Below, piece by piece: positions 8,856-22,261 of a stretch of 64,000 bases of DNA. Where the stretch lies: contig NJPS01000076.1 in NCBI GenBank assembly GCA_002946415.1, positions 1,240,001-1,304,000 on the forward strand. Direction: 5' to 3'. This stretch comes from Rutstroemia sp. NJR-2017a BVV2 (lineage: Eukaryota; Ascomycota; Leotiomycetes; Helotiales; Rutstroemiaceae). The notes beneath the pieces were generated by a model. It was not told the DNA's origin and ran no database searches. It saw only the letters and a program-made list of their open reading frames with translations. Positions within the stretch are counted from its first letter, which is position 1, and each line of letters opens with the position of its first letter. The translations under genes were made by a program, and so were the position numbers.

Positions 8856-11552
8856 TTACTCAATACCCTGGAAGCCATCCCCTCCATCCGCAGCAGCAAC
8901 CACGGCCCCCTCGCCCTCACCCCCATCAACCTTCATCTCATCACCCTGTGCAGCCTCCGCCCCCGCACCCGCGGCCGCATCCTCCCCCTCTCTATTATCC
9001 ACCCACTTCTCCGCCTCCACAAACCACGCCTCCTCCACCGCAAACTTCCTCCTAAACACCCTCAACCACCTCTCCCCCCACTGCCTGACCATCGCCTCCT
9101 CCTCACTATCACCCAACCCCCCCTCCACAGCCTGATCCTTACTCCCCGTTGCCCACGCCCCCAACAGATCCTCCATCTCCGTAAACAGCTCTCTCATCGC
9201 GACCCTCTCCCTCTCCACCGCCTCCTCAATCAACTTCCTCTGCTCCTCATTCAGCCCTCTGACTCTCTTCCCCAAATAAACCTGCCTCACGCGCGTGGTA
9301 ACCTTCCCTACCGTCGCATTAACCATCTCATACACAAACGCTTGAGCCAGCTTCCCCCCCTCGCTACCCAAAGCCCATTGCACGACCGATTGCGGGCTGA
9401 GGATCGTGTAGTTGAGGAGTTTGTCGATGATGTTGACGCCGATGCCGGGCTGGTCTTTCCAGTACTGCATTACGGAGGTGATGATTTGGCGGCGGGCGAC
9501 GGAGGAGACGGGGCCGATGGCGAGGAGACGCTCTTTGCAGCGTTCGATGCAGGAGAGGACGTGCGAGAGGGATTTGGATCCGATGTAACAGATGGAGGTT
9601 ACATAAGCGTCGGTGGAGGGGACAAGGGGGTCAGGGAGTGACATTTCGACGGCAAGGGTGTGGATTTTGTCGATGGTGGGTTGGATCTCTTCTTCTGTGG
9701 CCTTTTTACGTAGCAGATTCAGAATTTCTTGTCCCTCGACAGCGAAAGGAGTGCCTGATGAGATGTTAGTTGGAGTGTATCTGCATAGAGATGATCAGAC
9801 TTACTAGGATCATTGAACTTGAAATCCGGAGTGTCCTTCTCCTTCTCCTCCGTAATCAAAGACTGATATGGCCCCGGCAAAGTTCCTTTGATTCTCTGCG
9901 CAAAACTCAAGCGAATCTCCTTGTCCAAAGCACCAACAATGAATGCTTTCTTTGGGTCTAGATTCGACAGCTCTACATCCTCAATCCACTCTGTCCACTT
10001 CCAAGTAAAGCCAAAGTTACTCAAATGATGCGAGAACCAGTCCATGAATCTGTAGCTCAGTTCGAGATCCATCGAGTCCACATTGCGGTACAAGTAACGG
10101 ATAGCACGACCCAAACTAGGCGCAATAGCCGCCGGTGCGATCTTGCAAGATTCTGTTAGGACGGCGTGATAATAGACCAGTTTGTGTTCTGGAACCGGAA
10201 GTTGGAATAATTGCGAGAAGACGGCATCAACAGCCACATCCTCAGGTTTCCAAGTCGACCTATCACCCTCAACATCCCGAAGCCTATCGAATGGTGTAGC
10301 TCTCTTAACGAACGTATCAGGCGCAAAGTAACAATCAATATCGATCAAGAACTTCGCAGTCGCATTTCTGTTGTAATCCAAGATGTTAATAGTATCAACC
10401 AAAGCATCCCTCAACAAGCACGACGAAATATCCGTAATCGGCGGCACAGTCTCGACATCCTGATTCGCATAGACCGAGAAGTAAAGCTCAGGGAACAGCG
10501 GTCGTGGTCCAGCAATGACAACTTCGGGAAGCGTAATAGATGGTAAAGTGTGTTTCGCAGCGGTGGCCAGAGCTTCCTGTTGCTCAGGCTCAATCATTTT
10601 CCACGGTCTGGGTAAACAGAACAATTCCCATCCATTCGCAGATTCACCCTGCAATTGTTTCTGCAGCAAGCTCAAAAAACCAGTAGGCGCATTAGCATCG
10701 TCCTTTCCGTTGCCCGGGTATGGATCCACCAACGCCTGCAAAACATGCGGCTCCGACGCGATGATGTCGGTATTCTCAATCATGCTCGCAGCTTTTTCGT
10801 GAGCATCCGTTGCCGACGACGCCATAATGTATGGAATGGTGAGCAAGATAATCTTGACAAGTTCAGGTCCGATGGTCTGTTTCAGCGTCAGCTTTGGAAG
10901 CGTAAACTCGCAATCCAAAAATTTCTCTCACCTCTTCATTATTCTCCGTCTGCAAATCAAGAGCCTTAGTCAAAAAGTCCTGCAATACCGAGAAGACACC
11001 ATCGCCCTCGAGAAGTCCCTGTAAAGAACCCAAAAACTTCATGTACAGCTTGACCTGCCTCCAATCGCCCATCACAATAGCTTTATTGATACCCGTCGCA
11101 GCTTTCTCCAGCAATTCCTGCACCATCTCCGATTTCAGCGTATTAAGTACCATCACAACTGCCGCGACGAAAGGAACCTTGAAAGGTTGCTCTGCAACCA
11201 ATTGCAGCGAGAGGTCATAGAAGCTATTGCGGAGCGCAACATCTTCGTAATTATCACAGACCGTTTTCGCAATCTGGGCCACCTCTTCTTCAACGCGCTT
11301 CAATGGTGATTCAGCAATTGATAATAGCTGCTTGCGGATTTTGACAGCCAGAGGCTCTTCATAACGTCGTCGTTGGGGTCGTCGATCATAATCATCTTCG
11401 TCTGTTTCAAGAAGTTGAAATGTCAGCCTCGTTCTCTGCCATTGAATTGCAATTCTAAATTAGACATAAAACGCGCAATTACCTCGATATCTTCTCTTCC
11501 TATTGTTATAATTTCCTCGGCCTCGAGGAGGACCTCGATCATAATCCGCCAT
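8856..11552 (-). CDS. cbc1: Nuclear cap-binding complex large subunit (CBP80/Cbc1)
   Basis: Four exons (11552-11483, 11401-10932, 10876-9805, 9754-8856), 836 residues. The N-terminus is Arg/Gly-rich (RGPPRGRGNYNNRKRRYR) and likely carries the nuclear localisation signal. A MIF4G-type helical region follows (about residues 40-245: KIRKQLLSIAESPLKRVEEE, then NTLKSEMVQELL). Two further helical regions follow, with conserved stretches such as LPEVVIAGPRPLFPELYFSV and FPELYFSVYANQDVETVPP, then SVMQYWKDQPGIGVNIIDKL. The C-terminus is acidic and Gly/Ala-rich. With CBP20 the protein binds the 5' cap of nuclear transcripts. The 55-bp intron after residue 180 removes an in-frame-looking tail. The length fits the family (about 790-870). 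Confidence 0.93.
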
Positions 11553-12758
11553 AATTCGGGCTTTTATTTACGATTGATGAAAACACGAGCGAAGGAGTCT
11601 CGAGGATTGCAGGAGTGATATTTTGGCTTAAAGTTAATGAGCATGCCTTGTTGCCTGACGAACCGTGCCCAGGGGTCAGGCGAAGCTCCGTGTCAACAAC
11701 GTACGACTCGTTACTTCCGCAGAGGCAGCAAGCTTCCCCGTCACAAACTTACCTTCATGCCGAATCATATTGCTCAATATGCTCAATGACTGTACTGTGC
11801 CTTTTGAAGTCATAACGGCGAGCCTATAGATAGATAAATCTTGAACAGTTGATCTGATGACCTCGGGAGCATTCACCCACAAAAGCATAGCCGCCCGCAC
11901 GCACAGGAACCAATAAAAAGTATACAACATCGACAGCATCACTATGCATACAATTTTCAAGATAATTATTTTTAAGAGTGGAGAAATCTCTTTGGGTACA
12001 GCAGTCTCGTATGGAAAATGAAAAATCTTTGATGATCTCTGGAAAAAGCAGCCCACCCTTTTGATAGTCCTTATTGGCACATTTGGCCGTGGTAAATGAA
12101 AAGGAATCTTTTGACCGTGCCCGCCCAGGCATTCGCCATCCCAACGCGAAATATTAGCCCATTCCATGCAATCATTTGGACAACAAGTGTGCCATCAAAC
12201 TTAAGTACGCCTGAATCTTTGGGGAACGAAGAAAACACAAAAGAAGAGGTCCAGCCGCCCAATCGCTACTGCGGAGACACAACAAGGTTGGAGAACAAGA
12301 AGAATAGAATAAGCAAGGGCCATTTTTTTCTCCGCATGCAAATTGTCTAATAACGAGGTGCTGAAGGTGAAGATCCGCTTGATACCCATGCGCCCGATGA
12401 ACTCATAATCGATTCAACTCGTCTCTCAAACTGCCCATCTTCGAAGACCAAGGAAGGATACCTTAGAGCTTAATTGAAGACTCTTGTTCAACGAAAATTC
12501 CACCTCATGGGTATTCCTAACAAACCAATAACGCATACCATCATCATAGACTAATTCGTATTCCTGCCATGCACTTCCGGACTTCCACAAACTTGATTTT
12601 GGTCCGCTGTTGCTGCAGACGAGATGTGCAGGATCTGTAATATGCTGGGGATCATAGCCGGCTAGATGCAAGACGCTCTAAAACCTCGACTCCTTCATTA
12701 AGTCCACGGTTGAGCGACAGGAAAGCATTCATTCGTCAATCATTCGCGTAACATCTTC
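11553..12758. other. Intergenic region between cbc1 and gsk3
   Basis: 1206 bp holding the cbc1 promoter and the gsk3 3' end, both on the minus strand. Open frames at 11676-12167 and 12426-12671 lack ATG starts or family likeness. I see no RNA gene or repeat. Confidence 0.5.
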
Positions 12759-14273
12759 TCAATCCAGCCTCGCCATCATTTTATCCTTTGGTAAGGGCTC
12801 GAATTCGGGACTGTCGATGTTAAGTTTGGGATCGCGAGCTGTTAAGCCTGCTCGAACGTGTTGCGGGACCAGCCGTTGGTTAAGTTCGGGGGCTATAGAA
12901 AGCTCTGATAACTCGTTAGTAATGTAAGCTCAACCCAGAAAACGAAGTGGCATACCATGAAGAGAGAAATCAAACAAAGTTGGCAACGCCTTAGGTCCAT
13001 TTCCAGGATGACGCGAATCAGGGAATTGAGTGGCTGGATCACGCAGCTCGTCAAAGAATGGGTGAACCATAGCCTCAATCGCCGAAAGTCTTTCAGTAGG
13101 TGTATACTCGAGCAGACGAGAGATGAGTTCAATTGCACTGGCATCTGCTTTGCGGAAAACCTTGTTGAACGGGTGAGGCTTGATCTGCGGGAATTTATGT
13201 TCCATGTAATTCGGGTTCATCGTACGGATTTGATCTCGGGTTGGTGTACCGAGAACTTTGATAATTTCGACCAGTTGGTCGATACCAGATTCACCAGGGA
13301 ACAATGGCTGTCCAAGCATCAACTCTGCCATGACGCAACCAGTCGACCAAACATCTCAAGCAACAGTTAGTAACATTCCTTCACGATTGAGGTGTGAAAT
13401 ATCTTACCAATCTTAGTGGTGTAGTTAGTAGCGCCAAAGATCAACTCAGGCGCTCTGTAGTATCGGGAGCAAATGTATGAGACATTTGGCTCATTTTCTA
13501 CAAGTATCTTCGCACTACCAAAATCGCACAACTTCAAAATGCCACTGTTGGGGTCGAGGAGCAGGTTCTGTGGCTTGATATCACGATGGCAGATGCCCTG
13601 TGAGTGAATGTAGGCAAGGGCACGGAAAAGTTGATAGATGTATAGCTTGACCTCGATGATCGGCATGGTAGTCTTCATTTTGTTGAAATATCTCGAGGCA
13701 CGGTAGACAGTCTCGGGGACATATTCCTGGACAAGATTAAGATAAACCTCATCTTTCTGTCAAATGAATATCAGTGCTGTCCTACATCTTCTTAGGATCA
13801 AGGTGAAGACTTACTCTCTCGCCATTAAGGTAGTAGAAAGCCTTTAACTCCACGATGTTGGGATGACGAACGATTCGCATGATTTGCAATTCACGATTCT
13901 AAAACCACATCAGCCGAACAACTCCACGCCAACACCGAACAGAAGGATGTGTCACACCTTGAATCTCTTGTCTTGTAGGACGCGTTTGATAGCAGCGTCC
14001 TCGCCCGAAGGATGGAGCTTGGTCTGAAAGACGACACCAAATGATCCATTTCCCACGATTTTACACTGTGTATATTGCATATCTTTGTATTCGCCAGTGA
14101 CGCCATCTTGTACTTTCTCGCGGATAACTTCTGTTGGGCCAAGGGTTAGAATCAAATCAAGGACAGGTCTGTGGAGGAGGGAGGGGAGGGGGAGGGAGAG
14201 TAGAGGCTGAAGAGAAAATTATCTTACCTCCCATCCTCAAGCTTGAGAAGGCAGCAGGCCGATTTTGCGACAT
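12759..14273 (-). CDS. gsk3: Glycogen synthase kinase 3 (Ser/Thr protein kinase)
   Basis: Six exons (14273-14228, 14130-13958, 13898-13815, 13756-13408, 13354-12956, 12904-12759), 398 residues, the usual fungal length. Kinase landmarks are complete: glycine loop VGNGSFGVV (about residues 41-49), AIKRV lysine, catalytic [12 protein letters not shown], metal-binding CDFGSAK, and the activation loop [14 protein letters not shown], whose middle tyrosine is the activating site in GSK3. [20 protein letters not shown] and [20 protein letters not shown] are family hallmarks. The short N-terminus [20 protein letters not shown] matches filamentous-fungal GSK3. It phosphorylates primed substrates in metabolic, stress and developmental control. 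The intron before DVWSTG uses an unusual GAG acceptor. Its 5' side opens on the 10.8 kb gene-poor stretch, and the first 2 kb is pyrimidine-rich on its coding strand, as in a long leader. Confidence 0.95.
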
Positions 14274-14707
14274 CTTGAGGTCCAAAACGATTTTGCTATC
14301 GCGAATGTGGTGGGCTGTAAACGAGGAGAGTAGCAAGGAGAGTGGATGATGACCTCGTGAAGTCCGTGTTGGGCAATTGAGTACAGGGTATGCTACAAGA
14401 GTAATCGATCAATCGACGGCAGCAGGTGAATGGCGCTCCGTAACGTGACAGAGCAGTATGAAGTCAAACAATAATATTGATCACTTCTTCGGGCTATTAA
14501 ATTTTTGTGGTTTTTCTGTAACGGAACAGTGAGTGAGAGGAAACTGAGACTGCGGCTGATGATGAATTTGGAGTTAGTGGCTCTTTGAGGGTGGTTGAGG
14601 GGTTGGTTGAAAGGCGGTGGGTGGGATGAACAGAGACTTGGTCAGGGCGTACCGTACGTGAGCAAAAGAGGTATGGTTATTGAGTCAACAGGTAGGCGTA
14701 TGTCAGT

Positions 14708-14727
14708 GTTTTGTTTTGTTTTGTTTT
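14708..14727. repeat. Simple repeat (GTTTT)4
   Basis: Four perfect copies of GTTTT, followed by a T run, about 440 bp upstream of the gsk3 start. Confidence 0.85.
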
Positions 14728-17700
14728 TTGCGAGGCTCGAATAGTATGTTTAGGATAATATTTGCGTGGGTTTTTGCTTTTTTTTTTAGTTTTCCGGATG
14801 TTGTGTGGGTGAGGGATACAAGATGAGAATGGGTGGAATGCCGTTCGTTAACTGGGGAGTGAGAGTCGACGGTGGTTGGTGGTAGTGGTGGTTCGATCTG
14901 ATTGACGAAGGCTTGCTGAATGGATATCCGCTGGGCCTGGAGTTGGGTGTGATAGTGTATGGGGTGGTATAGTAAGGGATGGCTTCGTTTGCAAAGGGAA
15001 AGAAGTAGAAAGAGTCGAAATTGGAATCGGCGAGTTAAATTTTGTAGGTGGGTGGGTGTACTGTAGAGAAGAGAGTCCCGAGTAATGGTAGGAGGAAGAA
15101 AGCTCTGAATAACACAACACAGCTAAGGAGCCAGAAGCCAGAAAGTCGAAGATCGAAAGTCGAAAGTCGAAGTCGAAGTCGAAGTTAGGTAGGTTGTAAA
15201 GTGGTAGAGTGATAAAATGGTAAAGTGGTAAAGTGTGAAAGTCCAAAGGTTCTTCCTTGGCCCAAAAGACTGGCTATGCTCACGCGCTCTGTTTTAGAGA
15301 GAATGAGCAGTTGGGACTAATTGCCGACTGGGGTTGTGGTTTGGAGATTCCTGGTTGGATGAAAGGCTGCCCGTTTGGTGGTGGTCACTTGAGGCCAATG
15401 ATCCTTCAGGCGTAGTGTGAGAGATGGGAGGAAAAGTACGTGCGTGCGATGCGCTTTTTTAGCTGTTGTATTAGTACTGTACTGAGCAGTACTGCGGCCG
15501 TGAGTATTGTCCTATCCTAGGTACTGGGCACTGGCACTGGCTGTGGGCTGTGGTAGGTGTAGGGTCCTTTTGTTGCGAAATCGAGGCCCGTCAGCAAGAG
15601 GAGGGGACCGGGAAGCCACGCCAGGGGGAGGGAAATGTGCTCTAAAAAGACCTGGCAGGGGGAGGTTGAAGGCGGATGCATGTAATTCGAGAGGAGTGGT
15701 AGGTGGGAGGGAGGTGGTAGGTGGTCGGTGGTCGGTGGTCGGTACGGTACGGTATGTAGGGAAGTAGGTATAAACGGCGGCGGCGGTTGGGATTAGATGG
15801 GAATCGGAGGGAGGAAGAGGAAGAGAGGAAGAGGTAGAGAGAGGTAGAGAGGTATGGAGGGTTCGCCGATGGGATGGTGCAGTTTTGGATGCTGAAGTTG
15901 GGAAACGCCTGTCTTCAACTCTGTTTCCTCTTTGCTTTCTTTCTTCTCTTCCCTCCTAGTTATCTTTTTCTTTTTTGGGCCTTTTCTACTTCTGTTCTCG
16001 TTTGTCGCACCTTGAGAAGGTACGGAGTATGTACGGGTATACGAGCAAGAACTGATTGGTAGGTACAGAAGAGTAGGTATCACTTTAAGCTTGCTTTCAA
16101 ATCAATCCCATCTACAAGAGTATGCGGGCCCAAGAAAGAAAGGTTGATCGCATGAGGGAGGAGGGTTGCGAGGTGGAAGCGGCAATGGGAGTTGCTAGTT
16201 GGCTGGATGGAGGGCTGGAGATGGGGAGATTTAACTTGGAGATTAGATGCAGTATTTCGAGGACGACTATCATGTACAGTACCAAGTCGGAGGGAGCCAA
16301 GAGATCTTCTGTTGTATATGGCACGACTGCGTTCCACATGGAGTTATGATATTGATTGAATTTATATTTTGCCTCTCGTGTTGTCCATTTTGTCCATTTT
16401 GGTACCATTATGACAACAAACCTTCGTGATATTATCTTGTCTGATGCGCGGAGTATACCTGGCTGGGCCATTAGGTTTGCGGTAGGTACGGAGGGTTTAA
16501 TGGGAAGGGAGAGGGGTTTTCCTCTCGTCTACGAATGATGTTGTCGCGTTCTTCTTTGCTTTCCCAGATGCTTTCTGCTCCAACATGCTTCCTTGCTCTG
16601 TCCCCTTGCCCTCTTCCCTCTTCCCTTGAAAGGTGGAGGGGAAAGGGACACCTTGGAATTGCTAGCTTATGGTGTCGCTTAACCACTTAGCGTTGTCGAA
16701 CTGACGTTGCGGGTGCGAGCTGTCCAGGTGTTGTGTCCTTTTTTTTTCTTCCTGCAGCAACAGGGGCAAGGGAAGGGGGGGAAAGTATATGTATGATGAA
16801 GATATGAATCAAGACAATCCGATTGACGATTTGTGTTTAAGATTGGAATTTTGCTTCTCCTACATAAATCTGTAGATATTATAGATTATCGATGCTAGCT
16901 ACATGGTCCCGGCCGTACATCTCCATGTTCCCTAGTCGGTGGTGCGGTGTTGGTGATGGTGATGGATTTGTCCATGCGGGACGATGAATGAGGGGTTCAA
17001 AATTCTACGGAGTTGGGGGCCGCTGCCAGTCTGTGAGCAGCTTTGGGAATACAGCCGGGGCGGGAGGCGAGACGGGCATATCTGATATCGACAGCAATCT
17101 TATTTCCTTTGATACTGCCAATTGATGATTTTGGCAGCTTAGCTATTAATCAAATCCTTAGTAGATTTCGTACCAAGCATATTTTCATCCACATGAAACA
17201 TGTTGAGTGTATGGCCAGCGACTCCTTTCTTGAGCCGTCCATCTGGAAATGCTCGTTCCAGACTGAACGGTAGGACAAAAAATCACTCACAATCCTCGAA
17301 CCCGGTCAATTCTGCTTCGTTTTCTTTGTTCATCTCACATTGTCCCTGATTCTGCAGTACAAGTACAAACACATGCCAAAAATGCCATCTTTTTCGCTCT
17401 GTCTGCAGATGTGCTCCATGTGCTCCATGCCTCCTTCATGCTCGAAATGGACAAAGCTCAATTAGGCCCAGAAAAAAAGAGATCATGGGGTCAGTTTTGA
17501 TGCACCAGCACGCGCGCCAGTTCGAGCGTCTGAGCATCATCATCATAATCCGCACCATCAATGGGGGAAACCCAAAAACTATGCGGTAGCGCATTCATGC
17601 CAGACCTGCATCTTCTTCTCCATTGTAGCGTCAACAAAGGGACCCGTGACCCGTGACATGGCCGCAAACGGATTGGATTGCAGCAGCATATCGCAGTTGG

Positions 17701-18544
17701 AATATGCATGTTGCGATCGCCTTGACGATTAGCTCCGTAGAAAGCCTTCGATTGGATAATTGTGCCACTCGCTCGCCCAGCAGCTGAAGCTAATTCCTGC
17801 TTTGGGTATAATATGCATTGCAGTATCATGGGAGTACATATATAAAGGGAAGACAACGAGTACCATCCAGTGGGTTGAGATTCTGGATACAGCATATGGA
17901 TGTCGCAGAGTCGCAGAGCATTAGCTCTTATATGTCATCCTCTTCGTGGCGGTTCCTGTTCGTGATGAGAAATCGAGGTACGATATCTCGGCCCACTTAC
18001 CTGAGTGGTTCTAGCTCGTCTCGACTTTTTCGGGACCTCCTTTCAGAGACATCAGATGCTTCGAGCGGTCAATATCAATCTCATATCCCACCTGTGCAGA
18101 AGCTGTTTCTAAGGGTTCAGGAAAGACACGACAGCAGCATAGCCAATTCTTAGTCCAGACTCCTCCATTGGAGTCTGAATCCTGTGGCACTCCGGGATCG
18201 GCAACTTGCTCAGAGATAGATTAACGGTAGGAAGTTACACCCGTACAGTGCAATGGATGGCCTGTCGTAACCATTATGGGTACCCAGTCTTTGGCACTCA
18301 TGACAGTCTTCTGCGCGCGCTGTTGGTGAGACGAGGAGGAAGATCATGAGCCACCTTTGTCAGGTTGTCAGGAAACATCTCCAAGGACTTCCCTTGCCGG
18401 GCGTGAGGCTCAGTGTGTGTAACGAAACGCGGGGACAATTTATAGTAGTTACCTTTGTCGTCGCCTGCTCTATCTGATGCGACGCACTGCCTTGGATCGT
18501 TTTGCTACTTCTGCCCTACTATGCCCTACCCCAAAAGCTCCTTC

Positions 18545-18629
18545 GCCAGTCGGGTTGGTACGTTTGGGGCGCTCGTGGCGCGTCAGGGGGTACCAAGCAC
18601 GGGCCAGGTGGTACCAGACTCCGACTGGC
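18545..18629. repeat. Imperfect inverted repeat, 9+6 bp arms
   Basis: GCCAGTCGG (18545-18553) is the exact reverse complement of CCGACTGGC (18621-18629). Inside it, TGGTAC (18556-18561) pairs with GTACCA (18611-18616). The two arms give 15 pairs with a small asymmetric internal loop and enclose about 49 nt of GC-rich sequence. It could be a folded RNA, a tiny relic of a MITE-like element or a protein-binding palindrome. I see no clear target-site duplication. Confidence 0.6.
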
Positions 18630-20722
18630 AATAGGCTTTAAATCTCTCAATAATTGGTGGTACTATTGATGAAGTGTAGAAGAACCGCATACAGGACTTT
18701 GTGTTCAAGATAAACAATGCTGGTGCGACGATGAATTATCTCGAAGCAACTGCAGTTGTCTTTACCCGGTCCCTGGCTTGGCCAAGCAATGGAAATAGCC
18801 TTCGAGGTGCTGGTGGATGTCTCATGCTTAGTGCTGTACGCTCGAATGCGTACCTACTACACGGCTACAAAGTACAGTACATGCGCGGTATCCCAAAGGC
18901 GTGGAAAGAAATACATGGTGGCTTGCACTGGCTTAAAACAGCTGCACGGACACTATCAAGAGTCTTGATTACAATATCTATCCGGCGACACAACGTCTCT
19001 CTCGTAGTCTCCTTCACGAACATGATATTGGCATCGGCATCGACATCAACATCGATGTCGGATTCACTATCGATCCGGAAGTGTATGCCCCCAGTGCGCA
19101 CCCAAGTAGGCAATGACTATTGAAATCACCCATCTCCGTATCTTCCCTCCTTCCGAGACCCAATAAAAGAGGATACCGGCAACATGGTAATATCGAAATC
19201 CAGGATGTCCCGTTGAACCTAGCAGCAAAGATTGCATTTCGCTCTCGTGTTGATTCCCGAGCCGAACATGCAAACCTAGCCAGCAAAGTAACCAACACGA
19301 CGCCGATGTGGGACCCGTTGAATAATTTTGATCGGTCACGAGGGATGAAAGATTCCCAAAGATGATTTATAGGGCGATGCTCGTACGTTTCGCAGCCAGC
19401 AGCCTTTTACCCACCTGGGTACAGTAACAGGAGGGAAGTAGTATTGCCAATGTGCTAGCCCCGTCTCCTTTGCCAACCATTGGTTTCTCATGGCGCATGC
19501 AACAGAGCTTCCCAACCATTTCAACCATTTCAACCACTTGTAACACTCAAATTCGGGAGTGGCTGGGGTCAAACAAGAAAGCGAATGCCTGCCTGTTGCA
19601 TACTTCGCACAGTCGCTTTCTACTCCGTCGTATCGACTCAGGAACCAGATGAGAAAGGGTGCTTTGGGTGCTTGCAATCCTCCTTCTCTTCACTCTTCAC
19701 TCATCGCCCCATGCGATGCGCTCGTGAAAGGCTCCACTAATCTCTTCATGCTTTACCTGATAGCGTGGTCGACGTTGAACTCGTGATCATTTTTCCGAGG
19801 TTCCCCTCGAATTAAAAACTGGAGACCCCGAGCGCCCCTTGTTGTTCGCGCCATCCGTGGAAGAGCTCCATAAATTCCTTTTTAGAAACTGACATCACTC
19901 CCTCGACATCCACTTGCCTGCACAGTGTGTCTGCACTCAGGCCAATTTTAGTACAAAGGTACGTCCTTACCGAATGCCCTGGTAAATGCCGCTCGGGGAA
20001 GTCCATAATGCGACTTCACCACCACCACACTCGTAAGCACAACGCCCGAAGACGTCAAAAAAGTACCAAAAAGTCAATTTTGAAGCTATCGTGATCTATG
20101 ACCTCCGGAACTTTTGCCCTTCTCAAATCATTCCACGAGCTTCAAAGCCGGCCGTCTAGACCTGTTGATCACGGAGCATTTTCCCCATCATCGGCCGAAT
20201 CTAGATTCCGGAGCCTGAAATTTTATACTGTTGTCCCCTTGCCGAGCTAAGGAAATGATCGAGGGCTGTTCCCAGCCTTGAAGAGCTTGAGCAGTCTCCC
20301 GTCTTTTTTCTTTGCTGCAGGTTGCCACGATTTCGACGAGCCGACAAGCACAACTGAGGTGCGACACCACAGCAGCCGGGGACTACGATAGGCTGGTGCT
20401 TGGGAATGGCACGTGAAGCCACTGCTGGGCATGCTATGCATCAATGGTGCAGAATGGGAGTACATGTCCGCATCCATATCGCCATTCATCTGCACTGCGC
20501 GTTCAGAAAGCCATAAAGAAGCGTATCATGATCATTACTACGATGAGAGTTCCCCCACCGAAATCCAGCCGTGCGACTGGTTACCCTGGGGCGCACAGCA
20601 GGGACGGAATAAATATGAGCAGTTCCCAGGTTCTCTTCGTCCCCGTCAGTCACTTGTATCAGCCCAGTGCGTCGCTTTGCGACAGAGATGGTTGTGATGC
20701 GGACGGAGGATTTCCGGGTAGC

Positions 20723-20753
20723 CAATCGCTGATCTTGCTGCAATCAGCGATTG
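20723..20753. repeat. Perfect 11-bp hairpin with 9-nt loop
   Basis: CAATCGCTGAT and ATCAGCGATTG are exact reverse complements around a 9-nt loop (20734-20742). It lies in the gene-poor stretch, 38 bp before a second hairpin. The perfect stem is longer than expected by chance at a given place, though the window is large. Confidence 0.7.
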
Positions 20754-20790
20754 TCTACTTCTGGTCTCTAGGTAAACGCGCGATTAAATC

Positions 20791-20816
20791 ATCGAACTCT
20801 TGATTAGCAGTTCGAT
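20791..20816. repeat. 8-bp hairpin with 10-nt loop
   Basis: ATCGAACT (20791-20798) pairs with AGTTCGAT (20809-20816). With the hairpin at 20723-20753 it makes a two-stem unit within 94 nt. A tRNA reading was tested and failed: the sequence around the B-box-like GTTCGATTT cannot form a T stem. Confidence 0.5.
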
Positions 20817-22245
20817 TTGTGACGACTCTATCGGCTACTAGAAGGAGCTCTAAGGCAGGTCTAGCTGCTAAGCTGCTGCTTACATAGAAATGGTGTTGGT
20901 GTGGATGAAACTCCAAGACGCCAGGCGAAGAGGGCCTAGGCCCCTAGCAACAAGGAAGCGGGGTAACCATCATATTGAGACTCTTAACGGCCGATCCTCC
21001 TCAGCATCACTCGCCATCACTGCAAAAGCAAATGTGACGACAACCCGTTATGAGCTGCGGAAATTCAATGGAAATCGAAGATATACAACTCAATCTCCGA
21101 AAACTCCATCTCATTACTAATCAGCCACGGATACGTCAATCATATCTCAGAAATCGACCAATATTATCCGACGTGCTTCGTAAATATGCGTTACTGGCCA
21201 TGTATGCTGCTCACCTCCGATAGGCCCACCTCGCATCAGGGGGCGTCATTACTGCTATCAAAAGGCTTCTGTAGTCATCGATCATCGTCAGACTCCAAAT
21301 CAAGACCAAAAGCTTAAACGACGTCGTTGTCGATGCTCCTCCGCCACCACCACATTCGCAACCCTTTTTCACGCACAGCACACTACAGGAGAAGCATTTG
21401 CCACGTTCGCTCCCGTCAAATTGGAGTTTCTCCCGTTCATTCACCAAAAGACTCCGCTGTATCCGTGTCGCATGAACTGAACAGCTTTCGGCAACACTCC
21501 TCGCCACTCTGATATTCCCAATATAGCCACCTGCATCCGCGGCCCAGGAGATCTGCCTCTGTCCGCACACCCACAGGAGGGAAAAGGAAGACCGTGCCAC
21601 AGCCCGGTCGGTACCACTTGTTCATCGGGCTCGCTTCGACCGTCCTCTCCCGCACAGCTTACCAAACTTCGCCGGGTAAAAATAAACAGCGAGAGCGAGA
21701 CCTGCAGATGGCGTACAGAATGTACAGGATAGACCGCAAGGATTGTGTCTCACTGCATCTGCATTCAGTCAAGGCAACGCATTATTAAAGCTTGGGGTGG
21801 GTGAGGCTTTTTGCATTTTCTGTTCGCTTGCGGCGCGTTTTTTAAGCCTATTTTTCTTTTCAAATCATGGCTTGGGGCTGCTTAACGGCATGCTGATGCT
21901 GCTGTTGCTGCTGCACGCACGTGGGGAGTACCAGTAAATTCTTTTCCTGAAGTCCAGTCAGTAGTTCTGATTGTTGGGAGTATTGAGATCGTCGTCTGTT
22001 CTTCATGAATCGACGAATCGAGCCCTGCCGAGAGCCTGAGTCTGCATGGCATCGATTCATTAATCACGCCATCCAGTATGTCTGGCTCTGTCACCGGCAT
22101 ATTCCCACCTCTCAATCTTGGCGCCGAGAATATCTTCTGTTCAGTCTACCTTTGCCTTTCGTAATTCTTCAAGGCTGCTACAGTACATAGCTACTTACTC
22201 ATCTTCCTTGTTCCTGGTGCCGTGCCTCACTTTATCTCTGACCTA

Positions 22246-22261
22246 ACGCACGCACGCACGC
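22246..22261. repeat. Simple repeat (ACGC)4
   Basis: Four copies of ACGC in the gene-poor stretch. No function is visible. Confidence 0.8.

Noticed and set aside
8841..9641. 266-codon plus-strand frame
   Set aside because: Antisense of the CBP80 C-terminus; low-complexity Leu/Pro/Arg composition.
12426..12671. 81-codon minus frame
   Set aside because: Starts at TTG, has no upstream exon that fits and no domain.
20805..20820. B-box-like GTTCGATTT suggesting a tRNA
   Set aside because: No T stem or A box at the right spacing; the bases belong to a different hairpin.
21211..21600. 129-codon minus frame in the gene desert
   Set aside because: Mixed, low-information composition with a poly-Gly run and no plausible partners for splicing.
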